Made by a program: the position numbers and the translations under genes | Assembly (NCBI RefSeq): GCF_022662375.1 | Contig: NZ_JAKNQL010000004.1 | Coordinates: 248,001-312,000, forward strand | Length of the DNA stretch: 64,000 bases | Origin: Pseudomonas sp. CROZ-RG-20F-R04-15 | GTDB taxonomy: Bacteria > Pseudomonadota > Gammaproteobacteria > Pseudomonadales > Pseudomonadaceae | Direction of reading: 5' to 3' | The notes under the pieces: model-generated | The model's input: the letters and a program-made list of their open reading frames with translations, nothing else | Told to the model about the DNA's origin: nothing | Databases searched by the model: none | Part shown: in pieces, positions 1-8,745 of the stretch | How the letters are laid out: each line of letters opens with the position of its first letter | How positions within the stretch are numbered: the stretch's first letter is position 1

Positions 1-395
1 GTTGGTGAGCAACCCAGGTGCGTGCAGATCCCGATCAGCAGCAGAATTTCCGGCTTGATCGAACGCGTTTCAGGGTCGACATAGGTGGGTTGCGTGGAGT
101 TTTTGGAGTTCGGATCGGAGAGCTGGCCCTCGATCTTCTTGAGATTCCCCAGGATTTCCGTAGTACGGCGGACAATGAACACCGGCTGGCCGCGCCACTC
201 AGCAATCATCTGCTGTCCTGGCTCGATTTTGCTGACATTCACTTTCACCGGTGCACCGGCGGCTTTCGCCTTGGCACTGGGAAACCATGACCCCACGAAC
301 GGGACCGCAGCCCCCACCGCTCCTGCAGCACCCACCACGGATGTGGCTGCTACCAAGAAGCGACGCCGGCCTGCATTCACGCCGTCATTGCTCAT
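1..395 (-). CDS. petA: Ubiquinol-cytochrome c reductase iron-sulfur (Rieske) subunit, partial
   Basis: This is the N-terminal 131 codons of the Rieske subunit of the cytochrome bc1 complex, which passes electrons from ubiquinol to cytochrome c1 on the periplasmic side of the inner membrane. The start is MSNDGVNAGRRRF, with a twin-arginine motif, a hydrophobic anchor segment (about residues 14-35) and then the soluble domain. The first cluster-binding box, C-T-H-L-G-C, is visible next to the window edge, where the gene runs off. A GGGAGAGGA ribosome site precedes the ATG. It lies downstream of rplM-rpsI in the same direction, the usual Pseudomonas arrangement ahead of petBC. Only the second Cys/His box and the C-terminus are missing. 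Confidence 0.95.
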   Translation of the reverse strand, partial: MSNDGVNAGRRRFLVAATSVVGAAGAVGAAVPFVGSWFPSAKAKAAGAPVKVNVSKIEPGQQMIAEWRGQPVFIVRRTTEILGNLKKIEGQLSDPNSKNSTQPTYVDPETRSIKPEILLLIGICTHLGCSP

Positions 396-607
396 TCAGT
401 CCTCTCCCATCAGCTTTTGTGGCCTGTTAAATCAGGCATCTACTAAATAAATCAATGTTACTTATAAAAATTTTGCCGAATGGTAATGAAAAGCCCCAAT
501 TCTGACAAGGGAATTACCCGGAGCTCTTACCCTCAAGCCTTGCAGTATAGGGGGTCTACGGAAGTGGCAAGTTGTCGCAGCGCAATTCTTTGATAAATCA
601 CAGACAT

Positions 608-648
608 AAAAAAACGCCCGCTTCCGTGAGGAGGCGGGCGTTCTTTTT
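608..648 (-). terminator. Rho-independent terminator after rpsI
   Basis: A GC-rich hairpin (arms ACGCCCGC and GCGGGCGT) is followed on the minus strand by a run of seven T. It closes the rplM-rpsI transcript before petA, so petA probably uses its own promoter. Confidence 0.85.
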
Positions 649-664
649 GAACGTGGAAGCGGAA

Positions 665-1057
665 TTAACGCTTCGAGTACTGCGGACGCTTACGCGCTTT
701 ACGCAGACCAACTTTCTTACGTTCAACTTCACGGGCGTCGCGAGTAACGAAGCCAGCTTTGCGCAGAGCGCCACGCAGGGTTTCGTCGTAGTCCATCAGA
801 GCGCGAGTGATGCCGTGGCGGATTGCGCCAGCTTGACCACTTACACCACCGCCGATCACGGTGACGTAGATGTCGAACTTCTCGACAGTCTCAGTCAGCT
901 CCAGCGGCTGGCGAACTACCATGCGGGCAGTTTCACGGCCGAAGAAGTTTTCCAGCGAACGGTTGTTGATGGAGATGTTACCAGTACCCGGACGCAGGAA
1001 AACGCGTGCGGTTGCGGTCTTGCGACGGCCAGTGCCGTAATTTTGAGTCGCCGACAT
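665..1057 (-). CDS. rpsI: 30S ribosomal protein uS9 (S9)
   Basis: A protein of the small ribosomal subunit that sits at the decoding-site side of the 30S head, with its C-terminal tail reaching the P-site tRNA. The 130-residue product has the usual bacterial length, the conserved start [13 protein letters not shown], the core [15 protein letters not shown] and the basic tail KRPQYSKR. It follows rplM by 14 bases, and the two form the near-universal L13-S9 operon. A strong terminator lies just downstream. Confidence 0.98.
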   Translation of the reverse strand: MSATQNYGTGRRKTATARVFLRPGTGNISINNRSLENFFGRETARMVVRQPLELTETVEKFDIYVTVIGGGVSGQAGAIRHGITRALMDYDETLRGALRKAGFVTRDAREVERKKVGLRKARKRPQYSKR

Positions 1058-1071
1058 AATGTACTATTCCG

Positions 1072-1500
1072 TTAAAACTTCAGTTCTTGGGGCTGCTGAG
1101 CAGTATGTGGGTGTGCAGCGCCCGCATAGACTTTCAGCTTACGGTACATGTCGCGACCCAGTGGGTTTTTAGGCAGCATGCCTTTAACCGCGGTCTCGAT
1201 CACGCGCTCAGGGGCTTTGGCGATCAGCTTTTCAAAGTTGATCGACTTGATGCCGCCCGGGAAACCGGAGTGGGAGTAGTACATTTTGTCAGTGGTTTTA
1301 GCACCGGTAACACGAATCTGCTCAGCGTTGATTACGACGATGTAGTCGCCGGTGTCAACGTGAGGAGTGTACTCAGGCTTGTGCTTGCCACGCAGACGGC
1401 TCGCGATTTCGGTGGCCAGACGACCCAGGGTCTGACCAGCAGCGTCGACGACAAACCAGTCGCGCTTTACTGTTTCCGGTTTAGCAGTAAAAGTTTTCAT
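1072..1500 (-). CDS. rplM: 50S ribosomal protein uL13 (L13)
   Basis: An early-assembling 50S protein that binds 23S rRNA. The 142-residue product starts [20 protein letters not shown] and carries the conserved [11 protein letters not shown] and [13 protein letters not shown] segments and the [10 protein letters not shown] signature. It is the first gene of the rplM-rpsI operon. A sigma70-like promoter about 40-70 bases upstream is annotated separately. The length and start agree with the family. Confidence 0.98.
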   Translation of the reverse strand: MKTFTAKPETVKRDWFVVDAAGQTLGRLATEIASRLRGKHKPEYTPHVDTGDYIVVINAEQIRVTGAKTTDKMYYSHSGFPGGIKSINFEKLIAKAPERVIETAVKGMLPKNPLGRDMYRKLKVYAGAAHPHTAQQPQELKF

Positions 1501-1541
1501 TCTTTATAGCCTCAGGGGCCGCCCTGTAAATTAGACGGCGG

Positions 1542-1570
1542 ATCTTACTGAATAGTGCGTACTTTGACAA
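1542..1570 (-). promoter_or_regulatory. Predicted sigma70 promoter of rplM-rpsI
   Basis: On the minus strand a TTGTCA box and a TAAGAT box are separated by 17 bases, about 40 bases upstream of rplM. The -35 box lies in a short palindrome (TTTGAC-aa-GTCAAA). This is inferred from box similarity and spacing only. Confidence 0.45.
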
Positions 1571-1745
1571 GTCAAAGGCAGCCGGATACAGACGCTTTCG
1601 GGGGCTCGGGTCGGCGCGTCCGTTCAACGGCAAGATTCTTCGGCGGCGGCGCATCACTTCCACTGCAGAAAGAGGTCGGCAATTATGCAGATTGCGAAAA
1701 ATATTTCAACCTGCTTTTATGATTGTTTTGCCCAAGGAGCACCCG

Positions 1746-2786
1746 ATGGACTATCGCCAGCTAGGCCGTACCGACCTGAACGTGAGTGCAATCTGCCTCG
1801 GCACCATGACCTGGGGCGAGCAAAACACTGAAGCTGAAGCCTTCGCGCAGATTGAACGCGCCAAAGAGGCCGGGATCAATTTCATCGACACCGCCGAGAT
1901 GTACCCGGTGCCGCCAAAAGCCGAAACCTACGCCACCACCGAGCGCTACATCGGCAATTACTTCAAAAGTCGCGGCGACCGTGCCGACTGGATTCTCGCC
2001 AGCAAGATCGCCGGCCCGGGCAACACCATCGACTACATCCGCGACAAAAACCTGCGCCATAACCGCCAGCACATCACCGCAGCAGTGGATGCCAGCCTCG
2101 AGCGCCTGCAGACCGACTACATCGACCTCTATCAATTGCACTGGCCGGAGCGCAGCACCAACTTTTTCGGACAGCTGGGCTACAAACACAAGATCGAAGC
2201 CAACCTGACCCCGCTCGAAGACACCCTCGAAGCACTCGACGAACAAGTGAAGGCCGGCAAGATCCGCCATATCGGCCTGTCCAATGAAACGCCGTGGGGC
2301 ACCATGCGTTTTCTGGCGCTGGCCGAAGCCCGTGGCTGGCCGCGCGCGGTGTCGATCCAGAACCCGTACAACCTGCTCAACCGCAGCTTCGAGGTGGGTC
2401 TGGCGGAAATCGCCATCCGCGAACAATGCGGTCTGCTCGCTTATTCGCCGCTGGCGTTTGGTTTCCTGTCAGGCAAGTACGAGGGTGGTGCGCGGCCGCC
2501 GAAAGGTCGCCTGAGCCTCTACAGCCGCTTCAGCCGCTATTTCAACGCGCAATCGGAAGCGGCATGCAGCCGATACGTGGCGCTGGCTCGTGAACACGGT
2601 CTGGATCCCGCGCAGATGGCTTTGGCTTTTGTGACTCAGCAACCGTTTGTCACCAGCAATATCATTGGGGCGACGACGCTTGAGCAACTGGACAGCAACA
2701 TTGCCAGTTTCGATCTGAAGCTTTCCGATGAAGTGCTGGCGGGGATTGAGGCGATTCACAAGGATCATCCGAATCCTGCGCCTTGA
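1746..2786 (+). CDS. Tas-like NADP(H)-dependent aldo/keto reductase
   Basis: A cytoplasmic aldo/keto reductase of 346 residues, the same length as E. coli Tas, which it resembles throughout. It starts MDYRQLGRTDLNVSAICLGT, with the catalytic FIDTAEMYP (Asp and Tyr) near residues 43-51. ILASKI supplies the catalytic Lys and LYQLHWPER the His. The C-terminal NIIGATTLEQLDSNI loop is the NADPH-binding segment. The ATG at 1746 is chosen because AAGGAG lies 6 bases upstream and because it gives the family's start and length; the frame stays open to 1692. The substrate is unknown. It is adjacent to an acyl-CoA dehydrogenase, an order I recall as conserved in Pseudomonas. Confidence 0.9.
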   Translation: MDYRQLGRTDLNVSAICLGTMTWGEQNTEAEAFAQIERAKEAGINFIDTAEMYPVPPKAETYATTERYIGNYFKSRGDRADWILASKIAGPGNTIDYIRDKNLRHNRQHITAAVDASLERLQTDYIDLYQLHWPERSTNFFGQLGYKHKIEANLTPLEDTLEALDEQVKAGKIRHIGLSNETPWGTMRFLALAEARGWPRAVSIQNPYNLLNRSFEVGLAEIAIREQCGLLAYSPLAFGFLSGKYEGGARPPKGRLSLYSRFSRYFNAQSEAACSRYVALAREHGLDPAQMALAFVTQQPFVTSNIIGATTLEQLDSNIASFDLKLSDEVLAGIEAIHKDHPNPAP

Positions 2787-2800
2787 TCGACCGTTAAAAG

Positions 2801-2865
2801 CTTCGCGAGCAGGCTCGCTCCCACAGGTACGGTGATCCCCTGTGGGAGCGAGCCTGCTCGCGAAG
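2801..2865. repeat. REP palindrome pair
   Basis: Two inverted copies of the fluorescens-type REP core (CTTCGCGAGCAGGCTCGCTC and its complement) are separated by about 15 bases. They form a near-perfect hairpin in the gap between two convergent genes. This is the first of nine such clusters in the window. Confidence 0.9.
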
Positions 2866-2887
2866 AGGCCTATCAGATCACCTTCAA

Positions 2888-2942
2888 AGCGGAACGCGGA
2901 GCGTCCCCGGCGGCGTTCCCACGCAGAGCGTGGGAACGATCA
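2888..2942. repeat. GTTCCCACGC-type palindromic repeat
   Basis: Just after the REP pair comes a different palindrome, in which GTTCCCACGC and GCGTGGGAAC flank a 4-base loop. It is preceded by a GC-rich stretch (CGTCCCCGGCGGC). It looks like a second intergenic repeat family of Pseudomonas and abuts the stop of the acyl-CoA dehydrogenase gene. Confidence 0.6.
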
Positions 2943-4079
2943 TCAGAGCGAGCGCGCAATGATCTCCTTCATGATTTCATTGGTGCCGGCATAAATCCGC
3001 TGCACGCGCGCATCCGCCCACGCCCGGGCCACCGGGTACTCCCACATGAAGCCGTAACCGCCATGCAACTGCACGCACTCGTCGAGCACCTTGCATTGCA
3101 GGTCGGTGCCCCAGTATTTCGCCATCGCCGCGGTTGGCACATCCAGTTTGCCTTGCAGATGCAGTTCCAGACATTTGTCGACGAACACTCGGCCGATCTG
3201 AATCTCGGTGGCCATCTCTGCCAGCTTGAAACGGGTGTTCTGGAAATCGGCAATCGCCTTGCCGAAGGCCTTGCGATCACGGGTGTAATCAAGCGTCCAT
3301 TGCAGCGCGGCTTCGGCCGATGCCAGACCGCCGATGGCCACGGTAAGACGCTCCTGTGGCAATTCCTGCATCAGATAAGCGAACCCTGCGCCGGCCTGCC
3401 CCAAGAGGTTTTCCTTGGGCACGCGCACATCCTGGAAGAACAGCTCCGAGGTGTCCTGCGCCTTCATCCCGACCTTCTCCAGGCGCTTGCCCTTGTCGAA
3501 GCCCGGCGTGTTCGCCTCCACCAGAAACAGGCTGGTGCCCTTGGCGCCGGCCTTCGGGTCGGTCTTGGCGACCACGATCACCAGATCCGCCAGAAAGCCG
3601 TTGGTTATAAAGGTTTTCGAACCGTTGATCACATACTCGTCACCGTCCAGCACCGCCGTGGTCTTCACACCTTGCAGATCGGAACCGGCGCCCGGTTCGG
3701 TCATGGCAATGGCCGTGACCATCTCGCCCGAGACCAGTTTCGGCAGGTATTTGTGCTTAAGCGCTTCGCTGCCGTAATGCAGGATGTACGGCGCGACAAT
3801 GTCCGAATGCAGCGAGAAACCAATACCGGTCAAACCCAATCGACCGACCTCTTCGATCACCACTGCGCTGTAGAGAAAGTCCGCCCCCAGCCCGCCGTAC
3901 TCTTCCGGCAGGTGCGAGCAGAGCATCCCCGCCTCGCCTGCCTTGTTCCAGAGTTTGCGGTCGATATAGCCTTGTTTCTCCCATTGCGCATGGAACGGCA
4001 CGGCCTCTTTTTCGAGGAAGGTTCGTACGCTGTCGCGAAACAATTCGTGCTCGGAGCTGAACAAGGTTCTGGGGATCAT
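2943..4079 (-). CDS. Acyl-CoA dehydrogenase, long-chain/isovaleryl type
   Basis: An FAD enzyme that introduces the alpha-beta double bond into acyl-CoA thioesters and passes electrons to ETF. The 378-residue protein has the expected order: alpha domain, the FAD motif AIAMTEPGAGSDL (residues 124-135), the beta domain with GSKTFITNG, and the C-terminal helices with RDRKAFGKAI, QLHGGYGF and YAGTNEIMK. The last motif has Ala where medium-chain enzymes have the catalytic Glu. A Glu is present instead in LPQERL (E243), the position used by long-chain and isovaleryl-CoA dehydrogenases. It is divergent from a GlxA-type regulator that could control it. The exact substrate is not determined. Confidence 0.9.
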   Translation of the reverse strand: MIPRTLFSSEHELFRDSVRTFLEKEAVPFHAQWEKQGYIDRKLWNKAGEAGMLCSHLPEEYGGLGADFLYSAVVIEEVGRLGLTGIGFSLHSDIVAPYILHYGSEALKHKYLPKLVSGEMVTAIAMTEPGAGSDLQGVKTTAVLDGDEYVINGSKTFITNGFLADLVIVVAKTDPKAGAKGTSLFLVEANTPGFDKGKRLEKVGMKAQDTSELFFQDVRVPKENLLGQAGAGFAYLMQELPQERLTVAIGGLASAEAALQWTLDYTRDRKAFGKAIADFQNTRFKLAEMATEIQIGRVFVDKCLELHLQGKLDVPTAAMAKYWGTDLQCKVLDECVQLHGGYGFMWEYPVARAWADARVQRIYAGTNEIMKEIIARSL

Positions 4080-4230
4080 GCGGCACCTTTCTTTGTTGTT
4101 GGCGGGAGATGACCTTCAGAGACTAAGCCTCCCCTCTGACACAGGACACTGGACACATCCGACAAAAAATAAGACGATCCAGCCGTCTGGTGACCACTTT
4201 CCCTTATAAAAACAAAACAAAAGTTGAATT

Positions 4231-5226
4231 ATGTCCAAGCAAGTCTCCACGCCCTTGCGGCGCGTCAGCATCCTGGCAATCGACCGGGTTTTCGCCTCCA
4301 CTCTCATGCAAGCCAAGGATTTCTTCCATCTGGCCAGCCTGCGTTATGGCAAACAATTGGGCCACGGCCTGACACCGGCGTTCGAAACACGCCTGGTCAG
4401 CCCCGACGGCAAACCGGTGAACAGTTTCAGTGACGTCGTGATGCCGGTCGACGGCGGACTGGAAAACGCCGATGTCATTATCCTTCCGGCGTTCTGGGAC
4501 GATTTCGATACGCTGTGCAGCCGTTATCCACAAGTCCTGCCGTGGCTGCGCGAACAACACTCACGCGGCGCCGTGTTGTGCGGCGAAGCCACCGGGGTGT
4601 TCTGGCTGGCCGAGGCTGGCCTGCTCAACGGCAAGGAAGCGACCACCTACTGGCGTTTCTTCAATGCCTTCGCCGAGCGCTTTCCAAAGGTCTATCTCAA
4701 TCAGGACAAGCACCTGACCGATGCCGACAACTTGTATTGCGCCGGCGGCACCACCTCAGCCTGCGACCTTTACATCTACCTGATCGAACGCTTCTGCGGA
4801 GCCAACGTCGCACAAGCCGTGGCCCGCGACATCCTCTACGAAGTGCAGCGCAGCTACTCGCCGGGACGCATCGGTTTCGGCGGCCAGAAGCTGCATCAGG
4901 ACGTAATCATCCTGCAGATCCAGCACTGGCTCGAAGAGCATTTCGCCGACAAGTTCCGCTTCGAAGACGTAGCCCGCGAGCATGGCATGAGCATCCGTAA
5001 CTTCATGCGACGCTTCCAGACCGCCACCGGCGACAAGCCGCTGCACTATCTGCAACGCCTGCGTATCGAGACGGCGAAGGGCTTGCTGTCGGGCAGCCGC
5101 AAGAGCATCAAGACCATCAGTTATGAGGTCGGTTACGACGATGCGAGCTTCTTTGCGCGGTTGTTCCGTCAGCACACTGAATTGTCGCCGAACCAGTATC
5201 GGCAGCAGTTTCAGCAGGCTGCGTAA
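4231..5226 (+). CDS. GlxA-family AraC-type transcriptional regulator
   Basis: A 331-residue regulator with an N-terminal DJ-1/PfpI-like (class I amidotransferase-like) domain (about residues 10-190) and a C-terminal AraC/XylS DNA-binding domain. The second half contains the double helix-turn-helix, with FEDVAREHGMSIRNFMRRF and then ISYEVGYDDASFFARLFRQ. The DJ-1 elbow reads VLCGEATGVF, so the usual nucleophile Cys is present, but the domain probably senses a ligand rather than catalysing. It is divergent from the acyl-CoA dehydrogenase gene across a 151-base AT-rich gap, suggesting local control. The effector is unknown. Confidence 0.88.
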   Translation: MSKQVSTPLRRVSILAIDRVFASTLMQAKDFFHLASLRYGKQLGHGLTPAFETRLVSPDGKPVNSFSDVVMPVDGGLENADVIILPAFWDDFDTLCSRYPQVLPWLREQHSRGAVLCGEATGVFWLAEAGLLNGKEATTYWRFFNAFAERFPKVYLNQDKHLTDADNLYCAGGTTSACDLYIYLIERFCGANVAQAVARDILYEVQRSYSPGRIGFGGQKLHQDVIILQIQHWLEEHFADKFRFEDVAREHGMSIRNFMRRFQTATGDKPLHYLQRLRIETAKGLLSGSRKSIKTISYEVGYDDASFFARLFRQHTELSPNQYRQQFQQAA

Positions 5227-5249
5227 CCCTCCCAGAACAGCGCAGTACC

Positions 5250-5344
5250 CCTGTGGGAGCGAGCCTGCTCGCGAATTCGGTTTCACATTCAACAAGATTG
5301 TTGGCTGACACACCGTCTTCGCGAGCAGGCTCACTCCCACAGGG
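5250..5344. repeat. REP palindrome pair
   Basis: Two inverted REP cores (CTGTGGGAGCGAGCCTGCTC and its complement) are separated by about 40 bases of non-conserved loop, between the GlxA-type gene and a terminator. Confidence 0.9.
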
Positions 5345-5360
5345 GATATTCAGTGCAAAT

Positions 5361-5391
5361 AAAAAGGGCCTGCAATTGCAGGCCCTTTTTT
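5361..5391. terminator. Bidirectional terminator between the GlxA gene and zapE
   Basis: The hairpin AAAGGGCCTGCA/TGCAGGCCCTTT has an A-run on one side and a T-run on the other. It can stop both convergent transcripts. Confidence 0.85.
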
Positions 5392-5406
5392 GTTTCGCGA
5401 TTCTGC

Positions 5407-6501
5407 TTAAGGCTTGTGCGCCCGCGACAGGAATTCGTGCGATTGCATCTCCAGCAGACGGCTCAGCGTGCGCTGGAATTCGAAATTCAAGCGGCCGCCG
5501 GTGTACAGATCTTTCAGCTCGACTTCAGCGGAAATGATCAGCTTCACGTTGCGGTCGTAGAACTCGTCGACCATGTTGATGAAGCGGCGAGCGATGTCGT
5601 CAGTGGTGACGCTCATCTGCTCGACACCGCTGAGCAACACGGCGTGGAAGATCTTGCCCAGTTCAATGTAGTCGTTCTGGCTACGCGGACCGTCGCACAG
5701 TTCACGGAAGTCGAACCAGGCCACGTCGTCGCAAGTACGCAGGGCACGGATTTCACGATTCTCGATGATCAGCACATCGTTTTCGACCGCAGCCGTGCAC
5801 TCCGGCGTCAGCGCCTTGAAGCTCTTGCGCAGGCTTTCATGAGCGGCTTCGTCGAGCGGATAGTGGAACAGCTCCGCTTGTTCGAGATGACGCAGGCGAT
5901 AGTCGACGCCGCTGTCGACGTTGACGATCTCGGTATTCTGCTTGATCAGCGCAATCGCCGGCAGGAAGCGTGCACGTTGCAGACCGTCCTTGTACAGACC
6001 GTCCGGAACGATGTTCGACGTTGCGACCAGGGTCACGCCGTTCTTGAACAACTCTTCCATCAGCGTGCCGAGGATCATCGCGTCGGTGATGTCGGAAACG
6101 AAGAATTCATCGAAGCAGATCACTCGCGACTCGTCGGAAAAACGCTTGGCGATGATGGTCAGCGGGTTTTTCTCGCCGCCGAGGGTTTTCATCTCTTCGT
6201 GCACGCGCTTCATGAAGCGGTGGAAGTGGGTGCGGGTCTTTTCCTTGAACGGCAGCGCTTCGAAGAAGGTGTCGACCAGGTAAGTTTTGCCGCGACCCAC
6301 GCCGCCCCAGAAGTACAGGCCCTTGACCGGCGTCTGATCCTTCTTGCCGAACAGCTTGCTCAGCAGACCCGGCTTGTTTTGATCGGCGGCGATCAGATCG
6401 TCGTACAGACGCTGCAAATGACGCACAGCAGTCTCCTGCGCGGCGTCATGGAAGAAGTCCGGGCGTTTCAGATCAGCTTGGTATCGTTCTAGGGGCGTCA
6501 T
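5407..6501 (-). CDS. zapE: Cell division protein ZapE (AFG1-like ATPase)
   Basis: A cytoplasmic P-loop ATPase of the AFG1/ZapE family. In E. coli ZapE associates with the Z-ring and destabilises FtsZ polymers. The 364-residue protein has Walker A GGVGRGKT at residues 66-73, Walker B VICFDEF at about 127-133 and a sensor-like TLVATSN. Length and N-terminus (MTPLERYQADL) match the family. It follows trpS in the same direction but with its own terminators on both sides. E. coli also keeps zapE near rplM-rpsI, as here. Confidence 0.95.
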   Translation of the reverse strand: MTPLERYQADLKRPDFFHDAAQETAVRHLQRLYDDLIAADQNKPGLLSKLFGKKDQTPVKGLYFWGGVGRGKTYLVDTFFEALPFKEKTRTHFHRFMKRVHEEMKTLGGEKNPLTIIAKRFSDESRVICFDEFFVSDITDAMILGTLMEELFKNGVTLVATSNIVPDGLYKDGLQRARFLPAIALIKQNTEIVNVDSGVDYRLRHLEQAELFHYPLDEAAHESLRKSFKALTPECTAAVENDVLIIENREIRALRTCDDVAWFDFRELCDGPRSQNDYIELGKIFHAVLLSGVEQMSVTTDDIARRFINMVDEFYDRNVKLIISAEVELKDLYTGGRLNFEFQRTLSRLLEMQSHEFLSRAHKP

Positions 6502-6517
6502 AATTCGTTAGCAAGGC

Positions 6518-6552
6518 AACAAAAACGGGCCGTCACTGTAGCGACGGCCCGT
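6518..6552 (-). terminator. Terminator after trpS
   Basis: The stem ACGGGCCGTC/GACGGCCCGT is followed on the minus strand by a run of five T. It separates trpS from zapE. Confidence 0.8.
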
Positions 6553-6591
6553 GGGAATGGCAATCGGCCCTTGGTCGGACCGTGCCGCCGA

Positions 6592-7947
6592 TTAGTCCTG
6601 AACCGGGGTCAGCGCGACGCGCAGCGCCTCGATGGCCGCGTCCCGCGCAGCAGCGTCGGCGAACGCCGGGCTGTCAGCGACTGCAATGCCACCTATCCAT
6701 ACGCTGAAGCTCAATGCTTCGACGCGTACCTCTACCTGCTCATCCGCCTGCAGTAGCTTGCTAAAACTTCCTGCGGTTCTACCGTCAGCAAAATTACGAG
6801 ACAGCAACATTTGCTCGCCATCAGCGTTCAACATGCGGAAACGGAAGCTGCCGTCGTCCTCACGGAAGCTGACGAAACGCGCGGCTTTCGCGGCTTTCTT
6901 TTTGGTCGTCGCAGCAACCTGAACCTGATTGACGAAGGAGCGCAGGCCGACGGCTTCGCGCAGTTCGTTGAGGAACGGCGTTGCCACGGCACGGGCCTTT
7001 TTCGCACCGATCTGCAGGATGTCTTCCAGATCCGCCGGACGCTCGATCAACTGGTGATACTTGTCGCGCGCTTCACCGAGATCGTTATCGAGCAACTGGA
7101 ACAGACGGTTCTTCGCCTCGCCCCAACCCAGACCGCCCAACAATTCGCTACGGAACTCGTCAGCCTGCGCTGGCGTGGCGAAGGCCTGGAACAGGGTGAA
7201 CAAGTGCGAGTTGTCCGGGTCTTTCGCTTCGCCTGGCGCTTTGGAGTCGGTGACGATCCGCGAGATCGCATCCTTCATCTCTTTGGCGCTGGAGAACAGC
7301 GGAATGGTGTTGTCGTAGCTCTTCGACATCTTGCGACCGTCGAGGCCTGGCAACGTCGCCACGCTTTCTTCGATCAGCGCTTCGGGCATGGTGAAGAATT
7401 CTTTGCCCTGACCGAACAGGTGGTTGAAACGCTGGCCGATATCGCGGGCCATTTCAACGTGCTGGATCTGATCACGACCGACCGGCACCTTGTGCGCGTT
7501 GAACATCAGGATGTCCGCCGCCATCAGCACCGGATAGCTGTAGAGCCCCATGGTGATGCCGGCATCCGGGTCTTCACCGGTTTCGACGTTCTTGTCCACC
7601 GAGGCCTTGTAGGCGTGCGCGCGGTTGAGCAGGCCTTTGGCGGCGACACAGGTCAGCAGCCAGGTCAGCTCAGGGATTTCCGGGATGTCGGACTGGCGGT
7701 AGAAGGTCACGCGGTCGACATCGAGGCCACCGGCCAGCCAGGTCGCGGCGATTTCCAGACGCGAGCGCTGGATGCGCAGCGGGTCATCGCATTTGATCAG
7801 GGCGTGGTAGTCGGCCAGAAAGTAGAACGAATCGGCATTGCTGTCGCGGCTGGCGAGGATCGCCGGGCGGATGGCGCCGGCGTAGTTGCCCAGGTGCGGC
7901 GTGCCGGTGGTAGTGATGCCGGTGAGGATGCGGGTACGGTTCGTCAT
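6592..7947 (-). CDS. trpS: Tryptophan-tRNA ligase with C-terminal extension
   Basis: A class I aminoacyl-tRNA synthetase that charges tRNA-Trp. The signature TPHLGN (the HIGH box) is near residue 15 and GRKMSKSYDN carries the KMSKS loop. The ATG at 7947 is chosen because it gives the family start MTNRTRILTG; the frame stays open to 7971. At 451 residues it is about 120 longer than the compact bacterial enzyme. The extra C-terminal region contains a segment FRFRMLNADGEQMLLSR that resembles the DUF1508/YegP repeat. Long TrpS proteins of this kind are usual in Pseudomonas. The stop is followed by a terminator. Catalytic identity is certain; the role of the extension is unknown. Confidence 0.95.
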   Translation of the reverse strand: MTNRTRILTGITTTGTPHLGNYAGAIRPAILASRDSNADSFYFLADYHALIKCDDPLRIQRSRLEIAATWLAGGLDVDRVTFYRQSDIPEIPELTWLLTCVAAKGLLNRAHAYKASVDKNVETGEDPDAGITMGLYSYPVLMAADILMFNAHKVPVGRDQIQHVEMARDIGQRFNHLFGQGKEFFTMPEALIEESVATLPGLDGRKMSKSYDNTIPLFSSAKEMKDAISRIVTDSKAPGEAKDPDNSHLFTLFQAFATPAQADEFRSELLGGLGWGEAKNRLFQLLDNDLGEARDKYHQLIERPADLEDILQIGAKKARAVATPFLNELREAVGLRSFVNQVQVAATTKKKAAKAARFVSFREDDGSFRFRMLNADGEQMLLSRNFADGRTAGSFSKLLQADEQVEVRVEALSFSVWIGGIAVADSPAFADAAARDAAIEALRVALTPVQD

Positions 7948-7971
7948 GGGTAATCGCTTGTCAGACTGCAA

Positions 7972-8601
7972 TCAATTCGAGAGACGCGGCAGGAGCAGAT
8001 CCTTGAGATCGGTCAGCTTGCCATGAAAAAAGTGTCCGCATTCTGCCACTTTCAGCAGCTCATGGGGGCGCTGGAGTTTGTCAGACCAGTCGTAAACCAG
8101 CTGCGGATCGATGACTTCGTCGGTTTCTGGCTGGATCACGGTGAGTTCGCCATGTTGCGGCAGTTGATCCTGCTCGCCCAGACGCATGACTGCCGGCGCG
8201 ACCATGAACAGGTGCTTGAGCTGCACGCTTTGGGCTTCGAGACGACCGCCGAGACTTGCTGCAACAAACCCACCGAAGGAAAAACCGCACAGGGTCAACG
8301 GCAGATCCGGGTGTTTCTCGCGCAGCCATGCGGCGGCAGCCTGGGCGTCATCGACTTCACCGGTGCCCATGTCGTGGGAACCTTCGCTGGCGCCGACGCC
8401 GCGATAGTTGAAGCGCAAGGTGATCAGGCCCGCGTCGCGCGCGGTGCGCTGCAAGGTCGAGACAACCTTGTTGAGCATGGTGCCGCCCTGCACCGGGTTC
8501 GGATGGCAGATCAGCGCGATGCCGCGCGGCTGCTCGTTGTCCAGGTACAGAGACTCAAGTTGACCCACCGGGCCATCAATCACAACTGGGGTTTCACGCA
8601 T
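7972..8601 (-). CDS. Alpha/beta hydrolase, dienelactone-hydrolase/YfbR-type small esterase
   Basis: A compact 209-residue cytoplasmic alpha/beta hydrolase. The conserved HPNPVQGGTM oxyanion region lies near the N-terminus. The nucleophile elbow is GFSFGG, the acid is in ETDEVID and the His in CGHFFHG, so the triad looks complete. The upstream frame is open to 8754, but family similarity begins at MRETPVVIDG. The ATG at 8601 has GGAG 14 bases away, whereas a TTG two codons earlier has it at 8 bases and may be the real start. It sits directly upstream of trpS, an order I recall as conserved in Pseudomonas. The substrate is unknown. Confidence 0.8.
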   Translation of the reverse strand: MRETPVVIDGPVGQLESLYLDNEQPRGIALICHPNPVQGGTMLNKVVSTLQRTARDAGLITLRFNYRGVGASEGSHDMGTGEVDDAQAAAAWLREKHPDLPLTLCGFSFGGFVAASLGGRLEAQSVQLKHLFMVAPAVMRLGEQDQLPQHGELTVIQPETDEVIDPQLVYDWSDKLQRPHELLKVAECGHFFHGKLTDLKDLLLPRLSN

Positions 8602-8745
8602 CAGCAAGGAAGGAACTCCGTGACCTCGAATCGGGTCGACTCGTCTAGCAAATTGTCTGTGCCAATCTATTGCGAGTGAATCGCGGTATACAGCGCAGGT
8701 TCGAGCCGTTAACGTAAAGCAAAGCCGTTTATAGAGGAAGGACTC

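Noticed and set aside
1481..1663. 60-codon minus-strand frame upstream of rplM
   Set aside because: It covers the predicted rplM promoter, overlaps the rplM start and its translation resembles no protein I know.
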